64,000 bases of DNA from Wurfbainia villosa (GCA_025175895.1 CM045989.1:128229272-128293271), one strand, 5' to 3'; counted from the first letter of the stretch, positions 22,245-35,355 are shown. Notes: generated by a model from the sequence alone, not told the origin. Numbers and translations are program-made.

Positions 22245-24440
22245 TGTTGGGTTTCCGGCACCGCGGCGTGTGTGTGTTCGATCATGTTTCGTAAACATGA
22301 ACACAGCGGAAGTAATAAAAATAATAAATACTCCTATTTATTACAATACACACAACACACGCATGCATATTACAACAAGTGTAGACATAACCGTAAATTT
22401 AAATTTGCAATAAAAGGAAATTTATCTACGTTATACCTTTCGTATGACGTGTAGCGGGAACGACATCAACCGGAACGATCCTCGCTAGAATCGTCTCTAT
22501 CCGTATCCACGCCGAGTTCCTCGGGATGACTTCGCTAAGCCATGAGCTTGTTCTTCGTACGGGTTACTAGCCTCGTGTTGAAGACGACGTGATCGAGAGA
22601 TGATCACGATCCGAATCCAAATTCGGATCCAAAACTAGTCCTCAAAACTCGCTTCTCCGGAGAGGTATTCGTCAACCGATTGACGAATCCTTCGTCCTCC
22701 ACCTCAGAGGATTACCGGAGATCGAATCCCCGGTAAGTTATCCACTGTCGGAGCTCTAACCGTCGTCCAAACGACGCTCCGACGAGAGGAGAAGAAGCTG
22801 TCCAGAAAACTGGACAGCTTGGTGGAGGAGTAGGCGCCGGCCAAAAACAAGGAAGCCAAGTGCTCACCTTTTCACCGAGGCCTAGGAAGATCACCGGAGG
22901 GTCGCCGGAGGATCACCGGCTGAAGCTTGGTCACCGGCAAGGAGCTGGACGCCGGCACAAGGGGGTTGGGCGGCCAAGGAGCTTGGGCGGCAACTAGGTT
23001 TTGGGGCTCTTCCAATTAGGGTTTTGGATTAGAGCTTAATTATCCATTAAGCCCTCTTTTATAGAGAACTAATTCTCTTAATTGTTATTGGATCATAACC
23101 AATAGACCCGTTAACCCGCTCCATTAAGATAAGTTAAAATAAACCAAACCATGATGGTTTATTTTAAGTTAAAACGAACCGAACCAACTTTTGGTTCATT
23201 CGTTTAAAATAAACCAAACCCTTTGGTTTATTCTCCTCCATTGGATTAGAACCAAACCATTTTGGTTCATCCATTATGTCTTCATAAGACACGGCCCATC
23301 CACACTTCCATTGCGACTGAAACAATTTCATGCTCGCTTTATGTTTGGTCCAACCAAACCTAGTTTCTCTCGGTCTGAGAATCCCATTCTCAAGCTCGTT
23401 TTAAATCCATTGGATTACGCTCGTTGTGCGTGTGACCAAATAGGTTCTCGGTTTATGTTGGACGTCTATAATTAACCATTAATTATAGAACGATCATGAG
23501 TGGCACCTAGTAGTACATCATGATCCCCAATTAACCGAAAAGATCAATGGTTGATCCAGAACTATTTCTGAAACCCTTCAGCAGCTCGAATGATTTGTGC
23601 CCATTCCCTTCACTCATCTTATACCCACTTGGTTCAGGACATGGTCTATTGTGTCAGTCCCCACTAGGCTGACTACGTCACACCTAGCCCAAGTATCATT
23701 TCCTCGTCCTACGGATTCTAGTTACTCCACATGTATCGAAGAGTACCTTACTCTAAACATGTAATGCTTTGGCCAAAGACTTTAGTAACAATCCGAGGAG
23801 AGGCCATGGGTATACATCTCCTCGCAAGGAGTGGTGAATCCTTTATAGGCTATTCAAACACCTTCGATCACTTCGACTTATACCCAATCATCTCGGGTCC
23901 ACATCTCCTTAGAGATGTTTGCTTAAGATATCAAAGCATAAGTCTCCATGATCAAGATGACTTGAATACCGCAAGTCAAAGGAACATCGCACTTAAGCCA
24001 CAGTAAGAACTTCATTGACATATCTATATATGCAGAGAACCATATGAAGTCTTACTGGTCACTCAATGAACTAGTTACCATAACTAGCATCCACGATTAA
24101 CTCGGACATCACAATGTCTCCGGCCCGGTGAGAATCAGCTTGGATACACCAAGGAGTATACCTCGTGCTAGTCTCGCGAATTGATGGTGTCCAAATCCAT
24201 CAATTCATCGACTAGGGATAATTCCGATACATCACAATTACACATGTAGAGATACTCACTAGTTGTGATCAATCACAAATTCTCTCATCTTTGTGAATCG
24301 CATCGTGGACATTGATAAATGAGTTTAAGATCAATCAAATACATGAAACATGTATACTCAAATAGTGAATCTTCATTTATCATATAAATGGTTCATACAT
24401 AAGGCGATTGCCTTAGGACATCTCTCATATATTACTAACA
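22245..24440 (-). repeat. 3' LTR of element H (left copy)
   Basis: This 2196-bp LTR runs from TGTTGGGTTTCC to ACTAACA on the + strand. It matches 29393-31592 with many short indels. A 94-codon frame on the + strand (23191-23475) recurs in every copy of this LTR but is antisense to the element and likely accidental. Confidence 0.92.
23057..23063 (-). promoter_or_regulatory. Possible TATA box of the element H LTR
   Basis: TATAAAA on the - strand occurs in the context CTCTATAAAAGAGGGC. It is conserved in the other LTR copies, for example at about 30208, 39510 and 42600. Confidence 0.6.
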
Positions 24441-24453
24441 GACTCCCACTTGG
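24441..24453 (-). other. Polypurine tract of element H
   Basis: On the - strand CCAAGTGGGAGTC directly abuts the LTR end at 24440. Confidence 0.8.
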
Positions 24454-26026
24454 CCTAATGCCAATCGCTACGGTATCCAATACCATAAGCTCGAACATGA
24501 CCCTCAAACTTATTTTGAGGTAATGCCTTAGTCAAGGGAATCGCTAAGTTCCTTTCAGTGGGAATTTTCTCGATTTGTATTTCGTTCCTACTGATGATCT
24601 CTCTGATAAGATGATAGCGGCGAAGCACATGTTTGGATCATTGATGAGACCACATCAAGTTCAGAGATGAACTTCTTGATCCAAACCGCTTCCTTTGCTG
24701 CTTCCAAAGCTGCAATGTATTCTTCCTTAGTGGCAGAATCCACTATAGTGTCAAGCTTGGAACCTTTCCAACTTATTGCGCCTCCATTCTAGGTGAATAC
24801 ATACCCAGACTGAGACATGGAATCATCCTTGTCTGTCTGGAGCTGGCATCCATATACCCACGTATCACCATGTACCCTTCTCCATATATTAGGAACGTAT
24901 TCTTAGTTCTTCTTAAGTACTTAAGGATCGTCTTAACAGTCACCCAATGATCCATTCCTGGATCAGACTGGTATCTACTCGTGACACTCAGAGCATACGA
25001 TACATCGGGCCTCGTACATAACATAGCATACATGATAGATCCTATTGCGGATGCATAGGGAATCTTACTCATGCAAATCCTCTCGTCTTCTGTGCGCGGA
25101 CACATAGACTTGAAGGTGTACCCCATGCGATGGGTAGGAAACCTTTCTTGGATTCCGACATGCTAAACCTCTTTGCTTTTCGGTCTATATATATGTAGAC
25201 TGCGAAAGACCAAGCAACCGTTTCGATCTATCTCTATAGATCTTAATCCCGAGGATGTAGGTTGCTTCTCCCAGGTCTTTCATGGAGAATGTCTTGGATA
25301 ACCAAACCTTCACTGACTATAAGATTGAAACATCATTTCCTATAAGTAGTATGTCATCGACATACAATACTAGGAATACGACTGCACTCCCACTAACCTT
25401 CTTGTACACACAAGGTTAAATGCGGATTTTGTGAGAAATCAAACTTTTGATTGTCTCATCAAAGCGGATATTCGACTCTGGATGCTTGCTTCAATCCATA
25501 AATGGACCGTGAATTTGCATACCTTGGTTTTATCAGCGATGTGAAACCCTCGGGTTGTATCATATACCGTCCTCGGCGGTTTCCATTAAGGAAAGTTGTT
25601 TTCACATCCATGCCATATCTCATAATCATAATGAGCTATGGCGGGAGCATCGAATGGATTTAAGCATAGCTACAGCGAATAGGTTTCGTCATAATCAACA
25701 CCTTGTTTTTGGCGATATCCTTCGCCACCAATCTAGCCTTATAGGTAATCACATTACCATCCATGTCAGTTTTCTTCTTGAAAACCACTTGCACCCTATA
25801 GGCTTTATGCCTTGGTGGAGTCGACCAAGTTCCAAACTTGGTTTTCATACATGGAATCCATTTCGACTTCATGGCACCAAGCCACTTATCCCTTCTGAAC
25901 TTATCGGCCTTCTTCATGTGGTAGGCTCCTCATCATCAATGAGTAACACGTCGTTCGATTCACTTACGAGAAATCCATATCTCTCAGGAATATTGCGTGT
26001 TCTACCAGATCTACGAAGATGTGGTG
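24441..26026 (-). pseudogene. pol: Reverse transcriptase and RNase H of element H, degraded
   Basis: Patches remain in order on the - strand. The beginning of the reverse transcriptase is at about 25660-25920 (KARLVAKDI). Text near 25335-25385 corresponds to the YVDD region in broken frame. RNase H-proximal sequence is at 24773-25126 (SAIGSIMYAMLCTRPDVSYA). Several frameshifts separate them and no long frame covers the catalytic core. It is not functional as read. Confidence 0.75.
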
Positions 26027-27333
26027 TTACAATAGGTCGTAGGTGCTCATCACTATGAGTTGTCGGTGTTGTGCTTCACCAGGTATCTCATCAATGTCTA
26101 TTTGAGTCTCTCGAGCCTCCTCAAGCTCGACGACACTCCCACTGTTTTCTTGCAAGAGAAACTCTTTCTCTAGAAATACAGCATGCCTTGAAACAAACAC
26201 CTTTTGTTTCACAGGATGATAGAATTGGTAACCCCTTGTTTCCTTAGGGTATCCAATAAATAGACATTTATCAGACTTAGCATCCAATTTTTCTGATACA
26301 GTCCGCTTCACATAAGCAGGACAACCCCATATCTTCAAGTAAGATACATGAGGTTTCTTACTATTCCATATCTCATATGGAGTAGTTGAGACTACCTTGG
26401 TAGGCATTCTGTTTAACAAGTAAACAGCTGTCTGAAGTGCATAACCCCAAAAGGACTTGGGAAGAGTCGCATGATTCATCATTGACCTGACCATGTCCAA
26501 CAAGGTCCGGTTACGCCTCTCAAATACACCATTATGCCGTGGTGTATAGGGCGGAGTCCATTGAGACAATATACCATTGTCTCTTAGGTAATCAAGAAAC
26601 TCCTGACTCAAGTATTCACCACCTCGATCCGATCGAAGTATTTTAATACACTTGTCATGTTGTTTCTCTACTTCATTTCTGAATTCTTTGAACCTTTCAA
26701 AGGCTTTAGACTTGTGTTTCATCAAGAACACATACCCAAACCGTGAGTGATCATCGGTGAAGGTAATGAAGTAGCTATAGCCTCCTAAAGCTTGAGTTGA
26801 CATAGGTCCACATAAATCACTATGTATTAGGCCTAGCAACTCTCCCACTCGTTCACCTTTTCCTGTAAAAGGTAACTTAGTCATCTTGCCTTTTAAGCAT
26901 GATTCGCATGTATCGTATGAATCCAATTCAAACGATTCCAGAATTCCACATCGGTGTAATTCGGACATGCGTTTCTTGCTTACATGGCCAAGACGACAAT
27001 GCCACATGTAGGAGTCTATTTGATTATCCTTTCAAGCACGCTTGTTGCTCGCTTCGATATTGCAAATGTCACTGGATACGTCCAATGTATAAACACCATT
27101 GCTTAAAGTTCCAGTCCCATAAAGAACTCCATTCAAAGTTATGTAACAACAATTGTTACTAAAAGTCAAATGGTACCCATTTCTATTTAAACAAGAAATA
27201 GAAATGATGTTCTTTATCAACGAAAAACATAAAAGCAATTGTCCAGTTCTAAGACAAGTCCTGCAGGGAGTTTCAATAAATACATTCCGATGGCGAGTGC
27301 AGCAACCTTTGCTCCATTCCCAACACGTAAATT
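26027..27333 (-). pseudogene. pol: Integrase of element H, core intact in one open frame
   Basis: From 27007 to 26027 a 326-codon frame carries the HHCC zinc domain (MWHCRLGH ... CESCLKGK). The integrase core follows with all three acidic positions (LIHSDLCGP, LRSDRGGEY and the E of GVFERRNRTLL), then the TPYEIWNSKKPHVSYLKIWG segment. Upstream (27032-27333) is the protease-integrase linker, separated by a stop before DNQIDSY, a small frameshift near 27230 and a stop at 27334-27336. Element I keeps the same linker open, which shows the H breaks are recent or erroneous. Confidence 0.87.
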
Positions 27334-28107
27334 TTACTCTCCCTTGATGAGTCTTCTTCTATTCCTTAGCCCATGTATGTCATTACATATATGTGAGCCA
27401 CACCCAGTATCCAATAGCCAAGTGTTTGAGGAAATAGAATGACAATCAATAACGAAGATATCTGAAGAAGATGGGGCATACGATGCCTTATTCTTCTTCA
27501 CAGACTCAAGATAAATCTTGCACTTTCTTCGCAAATGGCTCTCCTTGCCATAATGATGGCAAGTTTTCTTTTGTGCTAGTTCTACCTTCTTAGCCCTTCT
27601 CTTCTTTCCCTTCTGCTGTTCCTTTGACTTTCTCTTAGAACCTTTCTTCGAGGAATCAACTAACAACACCGTCCCCTGCTCATGCTTCTCAGAAGACTCT
27701 ACAGTCTTCAGCATATTGAGCAGTACCACAGATGAACCTTCTAGCATCTCAGAGGTGAAGAGGAGCTTTGAGACTTCGAACCTTTCAAATCTCACTTGCT
27801 CATCAACCAACTCACAAAGATGAAGGACTACGATATGAGCATCCATATGCTCATGCTGCTTTCGTAGCTTGGGTTCCATCGCGGCTAGCATGATGCAACT
27901 CATTTGTTCAGAATCACTCACATGTTTCTGATAGGCCAACAATTGGTCCAGAGTTGCATCGTCACTAGGACGGGCGGGAAGAGGCGCTTCGAGGACATTT
28001 GCAAGCTTTTCAACCTTGAGAACAATTCTCAAGCTTCTAAACCAGTCCAAGAAGCTCGGCCCAGTCAATTTATTCGAATCCAAAATGGAACACAAATTCA
28101 AAGACAT
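27334..28107 (-). pseudogene. gag-pol: gag-protease of element H with an internal gag deletion and altered zinc knuckle
   Basis: The likely start is the ATG at 28107 (MSLNLCSILDSNKLTG after a doubled Met); the frame extends upstream but loses similarity there. The gag N-terminus is normal up to about residue 130. The segment matching residues after VLKMIGYVENL of B is then missing, so gag is short. The zinc knuckle reads CHHYGKESHLRRKC: the second cysteine has become tyrosine. The protease motif WLLDTGCGSHIC retains DTG. The frame ends at 27334 inside the protease-integrase linker. Confidence 0.82.
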
Positions 28108-29379
28108 CATGATCAATCTTAGAAATACAAAACGAGCATATATGAGAAAGATGATTTTAAAATGCATCAATATACATTTATAAATCCCATTCATTTTTTG
28201 AATTTCAAAAACCCCAAAATCACTTCGGGAGATCGTAGGTCCATCTCCGAATGGGCTGATATCCATCATAGTTATGAACAACCTTGGAGAGAGTCCAACA
28301 AGCCATTCATAACTACGACGGTAGGTATCAACTATACCGATTGCATATCACGTATATGCAACTATCACAATGTGCTATCAACTAATTGAATGTTCACACA
28401 TACATCGGGTTGTTAACACATTAACAAGTATGCATCATATGCATAGCACCCAACTTCACCTCCCTTTACATCGACCTTGGAGAGAGTCCAACAAGCCGAT
28501 GCTCCAGGTTAAAGCCAACCCATTAATCGGGACATAGTTTTAATATGGTTAGAGCGCATTCAACCAATTAGCCCAGCTTGGAGAGAGTCCAACAACCAAA
28601 GCTAACGATTGACCTCTGACACTTACCATATTAGTATTAAACTATTCCATGGTTTGAACATATTCGGGTTCGAGCCGGGGTTGGAGAGAGTCCAACAACC
28701 CAAACAAGAAACGGAACTCTGGTTCTAACCATATTAATGGAAGGTGTAGGCTTTAATATTGTTTAAGGGTTTTTATGTCTCATCCTCTTTGCATGCAAAT
28801 AACTATTATCTACATGACATGACATACATGACATACATCTACATGTCACGACACGCATGGCATAATGTTAAGCATCTAATGCAATTACATGGCATACAAT
28901 TATGTCATGTATATACTTCCTTATATGTCATAACTATTTATGGAAATAAAATATGTTTAAGATTTGATTCTCCAAATCAAATCATAATTAAATTAGGAAA
29001 CAAATTTCCAAATTTAATCACATATTTTATTCATGGAATTATTTGATTAAGGAAAATCTATTTAGAAAACCAATTTCCTAAATTATTAAAACTACTTATG
29101 GAAATAAAATATTTTAAGATTTGATTTCCCAAATCAAATCATGATTAAATTAGGAAACAAATTTCCAGAATCTAATCAAATATTTTATTTATGGAAAATA
29201 TCAATTTCCATAAATACTTCCAACTTTCCAAAAGTGGAAGATTTCCATAAATACTTCTAGACTTTCAAAAATTGAAAAATTTCCATAAATACTTCTAAAT
29301 TTCCAAAATTAGAAAATTTCCAGAAATACATTATAACTATCGCAAAACCATTTTACGATTATGTCGAAACACAACCTGG
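28108..29379 (-). repeat. Untranslated leader of element H with four hairpin repeats
   Basis: Noncoding, 1.27 kb. The word TTGGAGAGAGTCCAACAA begins at 28284, 28477, 28578 and 28681. Each can fold as TTGGA/TCCAA with a GAGAG loop. The part nearest the primer site (28930-29330) is AT-rich with repeated TTTCCATAAATACTTC words. Element I keeps only that last part. Confidence 0.7.
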
Positions 29380-29391
29380 GCTCTGATACCA
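29380..29391 (-). other. Primer-binding site of element H
   Basis: TGGTATCAGAGC on the - strand, followed by CCAGGTTG, one base from the LTR start at 29393. Confidence 0.92.
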
Positions 29392-29392
29392 C

Positions 29393-31592
29393 TGTTGGGT
29401 TTCCGGCACCACGGCGTGTGTGTGTTCGATCATGTTTCGTAAACATGAACACAGCGGAAGCAATAAAAATAATAAATACTCCTATTTATTACAACACACA
29501 CAACACACGCATGCATATTACAACAAGTGTAGACATAACCGTAAATTTAAATTTGTAATAAAAGGAAATTTATCTACGTTATACCTTTCGTATGACATGT
29601 AGCGGGAACGACATCAACCGGAACGATCCTCGCTAGAATCGTCTCTATCCGTATCCACGCCGAGTTCCTCGGGATGACTTCGCTAAGCCACGAGCTTCGT
29701 CTTCGTACGGGTTACTAGCCTCGTGTTGAAGACGACGTGATCGAGAGATGATCACGATCCGAATCCAAAATGAGTCCTCAAAACTCGCTTCTCCGGAGAG
29801 GTATTCGTCAACCGATTGACGAATCCTTCGTCCTCCACCTCAGAGGATTACCGGAGATCGAATCCCCGGTAAGTTATCCGCTGTCGGAGCTCTAACCGTC
29901 GTCCAAATGATGCTCCGACGAGAGGAGAAGAAGCTGTCCAGAAAACTGGACAGCTTGTGGAGGAGTAGGCGCCGGCCAAAAACAAGGAAGCCAAGTGCTC
30001 ACCTTTTCACCGAGGCCTAGGAAGATCACCGGAGGGTCACCGGAGGATCACCAGCTGAAGCTTGGTCGCCGGCAAGGAGCTGGACGCCGGCACAAGGGGG
30101 TTGGGCGGCGAAGGAGCTTGGGCAGCCAAGGAGCTTGGGCGGTAACTAGGTTTTGGGGCTCTTCCAATTAGGGTTTTGGATTAGAGCTTAATTATCCATT
30201 AAGCCCTCTTTTATAGAGAACTAATTCTCTTAATGGTTATTGGATCATAGCCATTAGGCCCGTTAACCCGCTCCATTAAGATAAGTTAAAATAAACCAAA
30301 CCATGATGGTTTATTTTAAGTTAAAACGAACCGAACCAACTTTTGGTTCATTCGTTTAAAATAAACCAAACCCTTTGGTTTATTCTCCTCCATTGGATTA
30401 GAACCAAACCATTTTGGTTCATCCATTATGTCTTCATAAGACACGGCCCATCCACGCTTCCATTGCGACTGAAACAATTTCATGCTCGCTTTATGTTTGG
30501 TCCAACCAAACCTAGTTTCTCTCGGTCTGAGAATCCCATTCTCAAGCTCGTTTTAAATCCTTTGGATTACGCTCGTTGTGCATGTGACCAAATAGGTTCT
30601 CGGTTTATGTTGACCGTCTATAATTAACCATTAATTATAGAACGATCATGAGTGGCACCTAGTAGTACATCATGATCCCCAATTAACCGAAAAGATCAAC
30701 GGTTGATCCAGAACTATTTTTGAAACCCTTGGCTCAATGATATTCGTGCCCCATTCCCTTCACTCATCTTATACCCACTTGGTTCAGGACATGGTCTATT
30801 GTGTCGGTCCCCACTAGGTGACTACGTCACACCTCCAAGTATCATTTCCTCGTCCTACGGATTCTAGTTACTCCACATGTATCGAAGAGTACCTTACTCT
30901 AAACATGTAATGCTTTGGCCAAAGACTTTAGTAACAATCCGACGAGAGGCCATGGGTATACATCTCTTCCTGAGAGTGGTGAATCCTTTATAGGCTATTC
31001 AAACACCTTGATCACTCGACTTATACCCAATCATCCGGGTCCACATCTCCTTAGAGATGTTTGCTTAAGATGTCAAAGCATAAGTCTCCATGATCAAGAT
31101 GACTTGAATACCGCAAGTCAAAGGAACATCGCACTTAAGCCACAGAAGAACTTCATTGACATATCTATATATGCAGAGAACCATATGAAGTCTTACGGCT
31201 GGTCACTCCAATGAACTAGTTACCATAACTAGCATCCACGATTAACTCCGGACATCACAATGTCTCCAGCCAGTGAGAATCAGCTGCTTGGATATAGCAA
31301 GGAGTATACCTCGTGCTAGTCTCGACAGAATTGATGGTGTCCAAATCCATCAATTCATCGACTAGGGATAATTCCGATACATCACAATTACACATGTAGA
31401 GATACTCACTAGTTGTGATCCAATCACAAATTCTCTCATGCTGTGAATCGCATCGTGGACATTCAGTAAATGAGTTTAAGATCCAATCAAATACATGAAA
31501 CATGTATACTCAAATAGTGAATCTTCATTTATCATATAAATGGTTCATACATAAGGCGATTGCCTTAGGACATCTCTCATATATTACTAACA
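29393..31592 (-). repeat. 5' LTR of element H (right copy)
   Basis: This 2200-bp LTR runs from TGTTGGGTTTCC to ACTAACA and is followed by the GTTCT duplicate. Differences from the left copy are mostly short indels, for example near 30730 and 30815. Confidence 0.92.
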
Positions 31593-32950
31593 GTTCTTCG
31601 CTCCCAATTATCCAATATCAAACTTGAAAAGGGAGAGAAGGTAAAATCCCTACACTCTAGATTTAAGGAAATTCTAACCGGTTTAACATGTGTAGGTGAA
31701 AAGCTCTCCAACCGGGATATGGTAATGAAGGCCATAGATGCTTTCCCCCGGTCCTCAAAATGGAGCTCCATGGTGGACTCATTTTACATCTCCAAGAACA
31801 TGGAAGTAAGTACCTTGGAGGAATTTTTCTCAACAATGGAGCTCCACAAAACTAGGCTTGAAGGAATACAAGAAGAGCCTAGAATTCAACCCTCAAGAGG
31901 AGTAGCTTTGATGGCAAATAAGGGGAAGAAGAAGATAGAGATCCCCTCCTCCTCATCCGCACGGAAGAAGCCTACATGGTAAGGAAGGTAAGGCGTGCAT
32001 TTAAGAATCTTAGATTTGATAAATCTCATGATAGGAATAGAAGACCAAGGGGGAAGGTCATATGCTATAATTGCCAAGGAGAGGGACATATAAGGGATAG
32101 TTGTCCCCTCCTAAACAAGAGCAAGGAAGAGAAGAAAAAGAAAGAAGAAAAGAGGAAGAAGAAGGGGAGCAAGAAAAAGGAAGAAGAAAAGAAGGCAAAA
32201 GGAAAAGGGAAGGCCATGGCACTCAAAGCCAAGACATGGGATGACCTTGCCTCTTCATCCTCATCGGAAGAAGAAGAGCATGTCTACTCCAACCTAGCAC
32301 TAATGGCTCTTCATGACTCGGATTGTTCCTCCTCCTCATATGAAGAATCAAGCACAAGTGGGGAGAGCTCAAATGAAGAGGGAGCTTCTACATTCTCCTC
32401 CTCATCCGAAGAAGAAGAAGAAGACATGGAAACTATGGTAACGAATGCTTCTCCTAAGAAAATAGTTTCCATAATCTCTGGTTTAACTAAGGAGTTATTT
32501 GGCATGAAAAAGAAAAATAAGAGCATGCTAGATAAAATTAAGGCATTGGAAAATAAGCTAGAAAATGCATGCTTAAATAATAATGATACCTCTTCTTGCC
32601 ATGATGATGCATGCTCACATGATAAATATATGCCTTTGGATGTTAGTGATGCATGTATAGAAGAAAATAGGGCATTAAGGGAAAAGGTAGATTATTTAAC
32701 CAAAGCCCTAGAGAAATTCACAATAGGCTCCAACACACTAAATATGATTATTGGGAGCCAAAGGGCAAGCTTCAATAAAAAGGGCCTAGGATACAAAGAA
32801 AAGAAAAATGAAAAGGCCTATAAATGCCTAATTGCTAGGGCACAAGATAAAAAGAAAATAATTGATAGGAAATGGATCCCCAAGGAATACTTAGTGAACC
32901 CAATAGGAAAGAACTTATTTTGGGTTCCAAAATCCATCCTTAAGGGTTAG

Positions 32951-34242
32951 GATAACTCTAGGGTAGTCAACCATATGTAATTGACCTATATCATATTTTG
33001 GTTTACTTAGGATGGCGGGACAACATTTTTAGAATAGTGTTGGGTGATGATAACGTGCCCATAAATAGATAATAATGCTTAAATCATGATGATTGATGTA
33101 ATTCCTATGTATATTTGCAATCATGACTTATGTTTTTGAAATTTGGCGCGTTATCATGAGAAATAGGTTTGAATCATGCTTTAGGTAATACTTTGTTTAT
33201 TATCATCATATAATACCTAATGCATGACTATTATTTGATGAATACATGAGTTTCATGATCATAATGTAGAATTCATTCATATATGTCTTTATGATCATGA
33301 GGATTATTAGGTTGATACTTAATCATGATAGAATTGCATGAATATATTGGTTAAGTATATACAAATACCCCCTAGGATGCATCTCACACTCACCATAGGC
33401 TACCTTGATTGAAAACTTAGCATGAGTGAGATGTTAGGATGATACAAATGTCCACTAATGCCTATGGCATTTAGATGGTCATTTAAAGTATCAAAATAGC
33501 AATAATAGACCAATCATGGGGAAGACTTATGTTTAATTCATAGACATATTGCCCAAAGATCATGGTTGGATATTTCATATGTTTTCAAAACAATTTCTTA
33601 CTTTAAAATACATGTATTCATGTTTTGAAACAATTGGATGCAAGACTAGGCGTTAAAATGGATACTCTTATGATCAAAAACCTAGTAGTTTTTAAAGCTT
33701 TTGGATTTTTGGCAAATACGTGGAAATATAATGATTTTTCATGAAAACATATTTTTCACTGATAGATATACTTAAAAGAAATGTGTTCCCCACATTTCAT
33801 GATTTTTTGAATTTTCTAGAATTTTTAATGCATTTCTGAAATTCGATCTGAAAATCAGAAAACCCCGAAATTCACGTGCCAGTCGACTGGTATCTGAACC
33901 AGTCGACTGATGGCCTGAATATCAGACCAGTAAAGGCTGAATTCCGATTTTAAATCAACTTGTGGTATTTTCTTTCTATTAGACTTGATGCCATGTTTTT
34001 TAACTTAGTAATAATCTTTTTGATGGTGTCAAAGGGGGAGAAAATATTATGTTTAAGTTAATTATAAAAGGGGGAGAAATTTATGATAGGGGGAGAAATT
34101 TACATAGAGAGTTTCATGGATTAAGGGGGAGTTACATGTTGCTATATCATGTTTATGTTTACATGCATTATTTCCTTTACAATTTATATCAAATGTTTTT
34201 ACCTAACTTAAACGGATTGCCACACATCAAAAAGGGAGAGAT
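32951..34242 (+). other. 3' noncoding region of element G (where pol is absent)
   Basis: This 1.3 kb between gag and the 3' LTR is AT-rich and closely matches 52983-54245 of F. No frame resembles protease, integrase or reverse transcriptase. It holds one inverted-repeat module (33380-33433), CAGTCGACTG-type palindromes near 33880-33910, and an array of GGGGGAGAAA motifs at about 34030-34125. The tract AAAAAGGGAGAGAT directly abuts the LTR. Confidence 0.8.
33380..33433 (+). repeat. CATCTCAC...GTGAGATG module of element G
   Basis: CATCTCAC at 33380-33387 and GTGAGATG at 33426-33433 can pair perfectly over 8 bp with a 38-nt loop. The sequence just after it (TTAGGA) resembles the copy downstream of pol in A. 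Confidence 0.75.
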
Positions 34243-35355
34243 TGTTAGGGCAATCTCTTGCCGTAATATGGTTTTGATGGTGTAGCAAAGGGTTTAAGTT
34301 AGTTTGATATGTTGATTTGATATGTGCGTTGAAGTCGTGCAGGACTTAGTAATTCGCACATGGAGCCATGGCGAGTTTCACATCTCATGACTCGTGCCTT
34401 GAGTCGGTGAAGGATAGCTTTGCGGAAGCCGTGCGCTTGGAGCATCCGAGGGACCGCCGGACGAGGAGCTTGGAGTGAAGCCGGAGGAAGTAGACTTCGA
34501 GGCAAGAGACGCGAAGGAGCATTGCAGAGCCGTGTGCACCGATGCCGCCGAGGGGCGTGGCGCGAACGAAGAGAACCGGCGAGGACTCCGAGGATGAGAG
34601 TGAGCGATTGTAACCGGGAAGGGTAGCTCTTGTCGATGGTTCGATCATCGGTCTAATGTTGAATCAAGTTGATCGATCATTGATGGGCGATCGGTGATGG
34701 CTTGATCGGTAATCGATCGCTATGGGCGGCGGGATCGGTGATGTCGCGATCGGGGCTGAGAATGGAGTCGACCTCGTTGAGGACTCAACTGGTTGACATC
34801 GATCGTGATGGGTGCCATCGGTCCGATCGATGCGATCTGGATGGATAGTATCCAATGTGAAAGCGGTAGTTATTGGGCAACGACACGGCCGATCGGTGAT
34901 GGGTGCCATCAGTCGACTGATCCTGTGTCAACGGGAAGAAACCCTCTTCCTCTATAAAAAGGAAAGGGTTGGGGCTTTGGGGGGTCAATGCATATACTCT
35001 AATACTCTCCCAAAGTTCCCTAAAGCTTTCCATCCTCTTACCCAAGTTTATTTTCATTATATTTGTAAGAGGAGTGTTGTTGTAAAGAGGTTACCTCCAC
35101 CTAGCTTTGTGCAAAGGAGAGATCTAGTGGATAGATTGCGGAGTGATTCACCGTGGACGAATCGGACCGTGGATTAGCGGCGTAGCCGTGAACCACGTTA
35201 CATCTCCGTGTTTGTATTGTCTTTGTTTTATTTCTATTTGCTTGTCTTAGTTTATTGCTTCCGCTTGCGCTAACGTTTTCATAGACGAGCAAAATACGAC
35301 ATCCAACGAACGAGAGCTATTCACCCCCCTCTAGCCGGCCAATCGATCTCCAACA
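34243..35355 (+). repeat. 3' LTR of element G
   Basis: It runs from TGTTAGGGCA to CCAACA and is followed by AATAC. The R-U5 part is nearly identical to the 5' copy. U3 (about 34560-34900) differs strongly, with GATCG-rich text in place of GTCGAC-type palindromes. Confidence 0.9.

Larger units (their letters stand above)
22245..31592 (-). mobile_element. Element H: Angela/Tork-like Ty1/copia retrotransposon inside gag of G
   Basis: It is flanked by GTTCT (22240-22244 and 31593-31597). LTRs of 2196 and 2200 bp enclose a reverse-strand primer site, gag, protease, integrase, decayed reverse transcriptase/RNase H and polypurine tract. Total length is 9348 bp. Element I belongs to the same family. 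The integrase is nearly intact, but gag has an internal deletion and the reverse transcriptase is heavily damaged. Confidence 0.93.
21895..32950 (+). pseudogene. gag: gag of element G, split by element H and frameshifted
   Basis: The ATG at 21895 starts MAGSNIHPPKFDGEFFWW, a DUF4219/UBN2-type gag. Codons run to 22244, are interrupted by H, and resume in the same frame at 31598 (positions 31593-31597 repeat the target GTTCT). A small deletion near 31960 then shifts the frame, and the rest is read from 31976 to 32950. That part has an intact CCHC knuckle (CYNCQGEGHIRDSC, about 32059-32100), a long K/E-rich stretch, S/E-rich acidic runs, a coiled-coil segment (about 32480-32720) and the tail LGYKEKKNEKAYKCLIARAQ. 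Compared with F, the only breaks are the insertion and the small deletion. Confidence 0.88.
20647..35355 (+). mobile_element. Element G: gag-only Sirevirus-like element, interrupted by element H
   Basis: The target duplication AATAC flanks it (20642-20646 and 35356-35360). LTRs of 1186 and 1113 bp enclose a primer site, gag and a polypurine tract, but nothing resembling protease, integrase or reverse transcriptase. Without the 9348-bp insertion of H and its duplication the element is about 5.36 kb. Element F has the same organisation and closely similar sequence throughout, so the lack of pol is a family trait and not a private deletion. It matches the class described in plants as terminal-repeat elements with a gag domain (TR-GAG). 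Confidence 0.9.

Noticed and set aside
23191..23475. A 94-codon + strand frame repeated at 30343, 39647 and 42735
   Set aside because: It recurs only because it lies in the LTRs of H and I, and it is antisense to the element. It has no recognisable domain, so conservation reflects LTR copying.
28108..28281. 58-codon upstream extension of the H gag frame
   Set aside because: No similarity to the B gag N-terminus and lies in the leader; start taken at 28107.
28284..28698. Possible CRISPR-like array (four 18-bp repeats)
   Set aside because: Plant retroelement leader, unequal spacers, no cas genes; better explained as leader hairpins.
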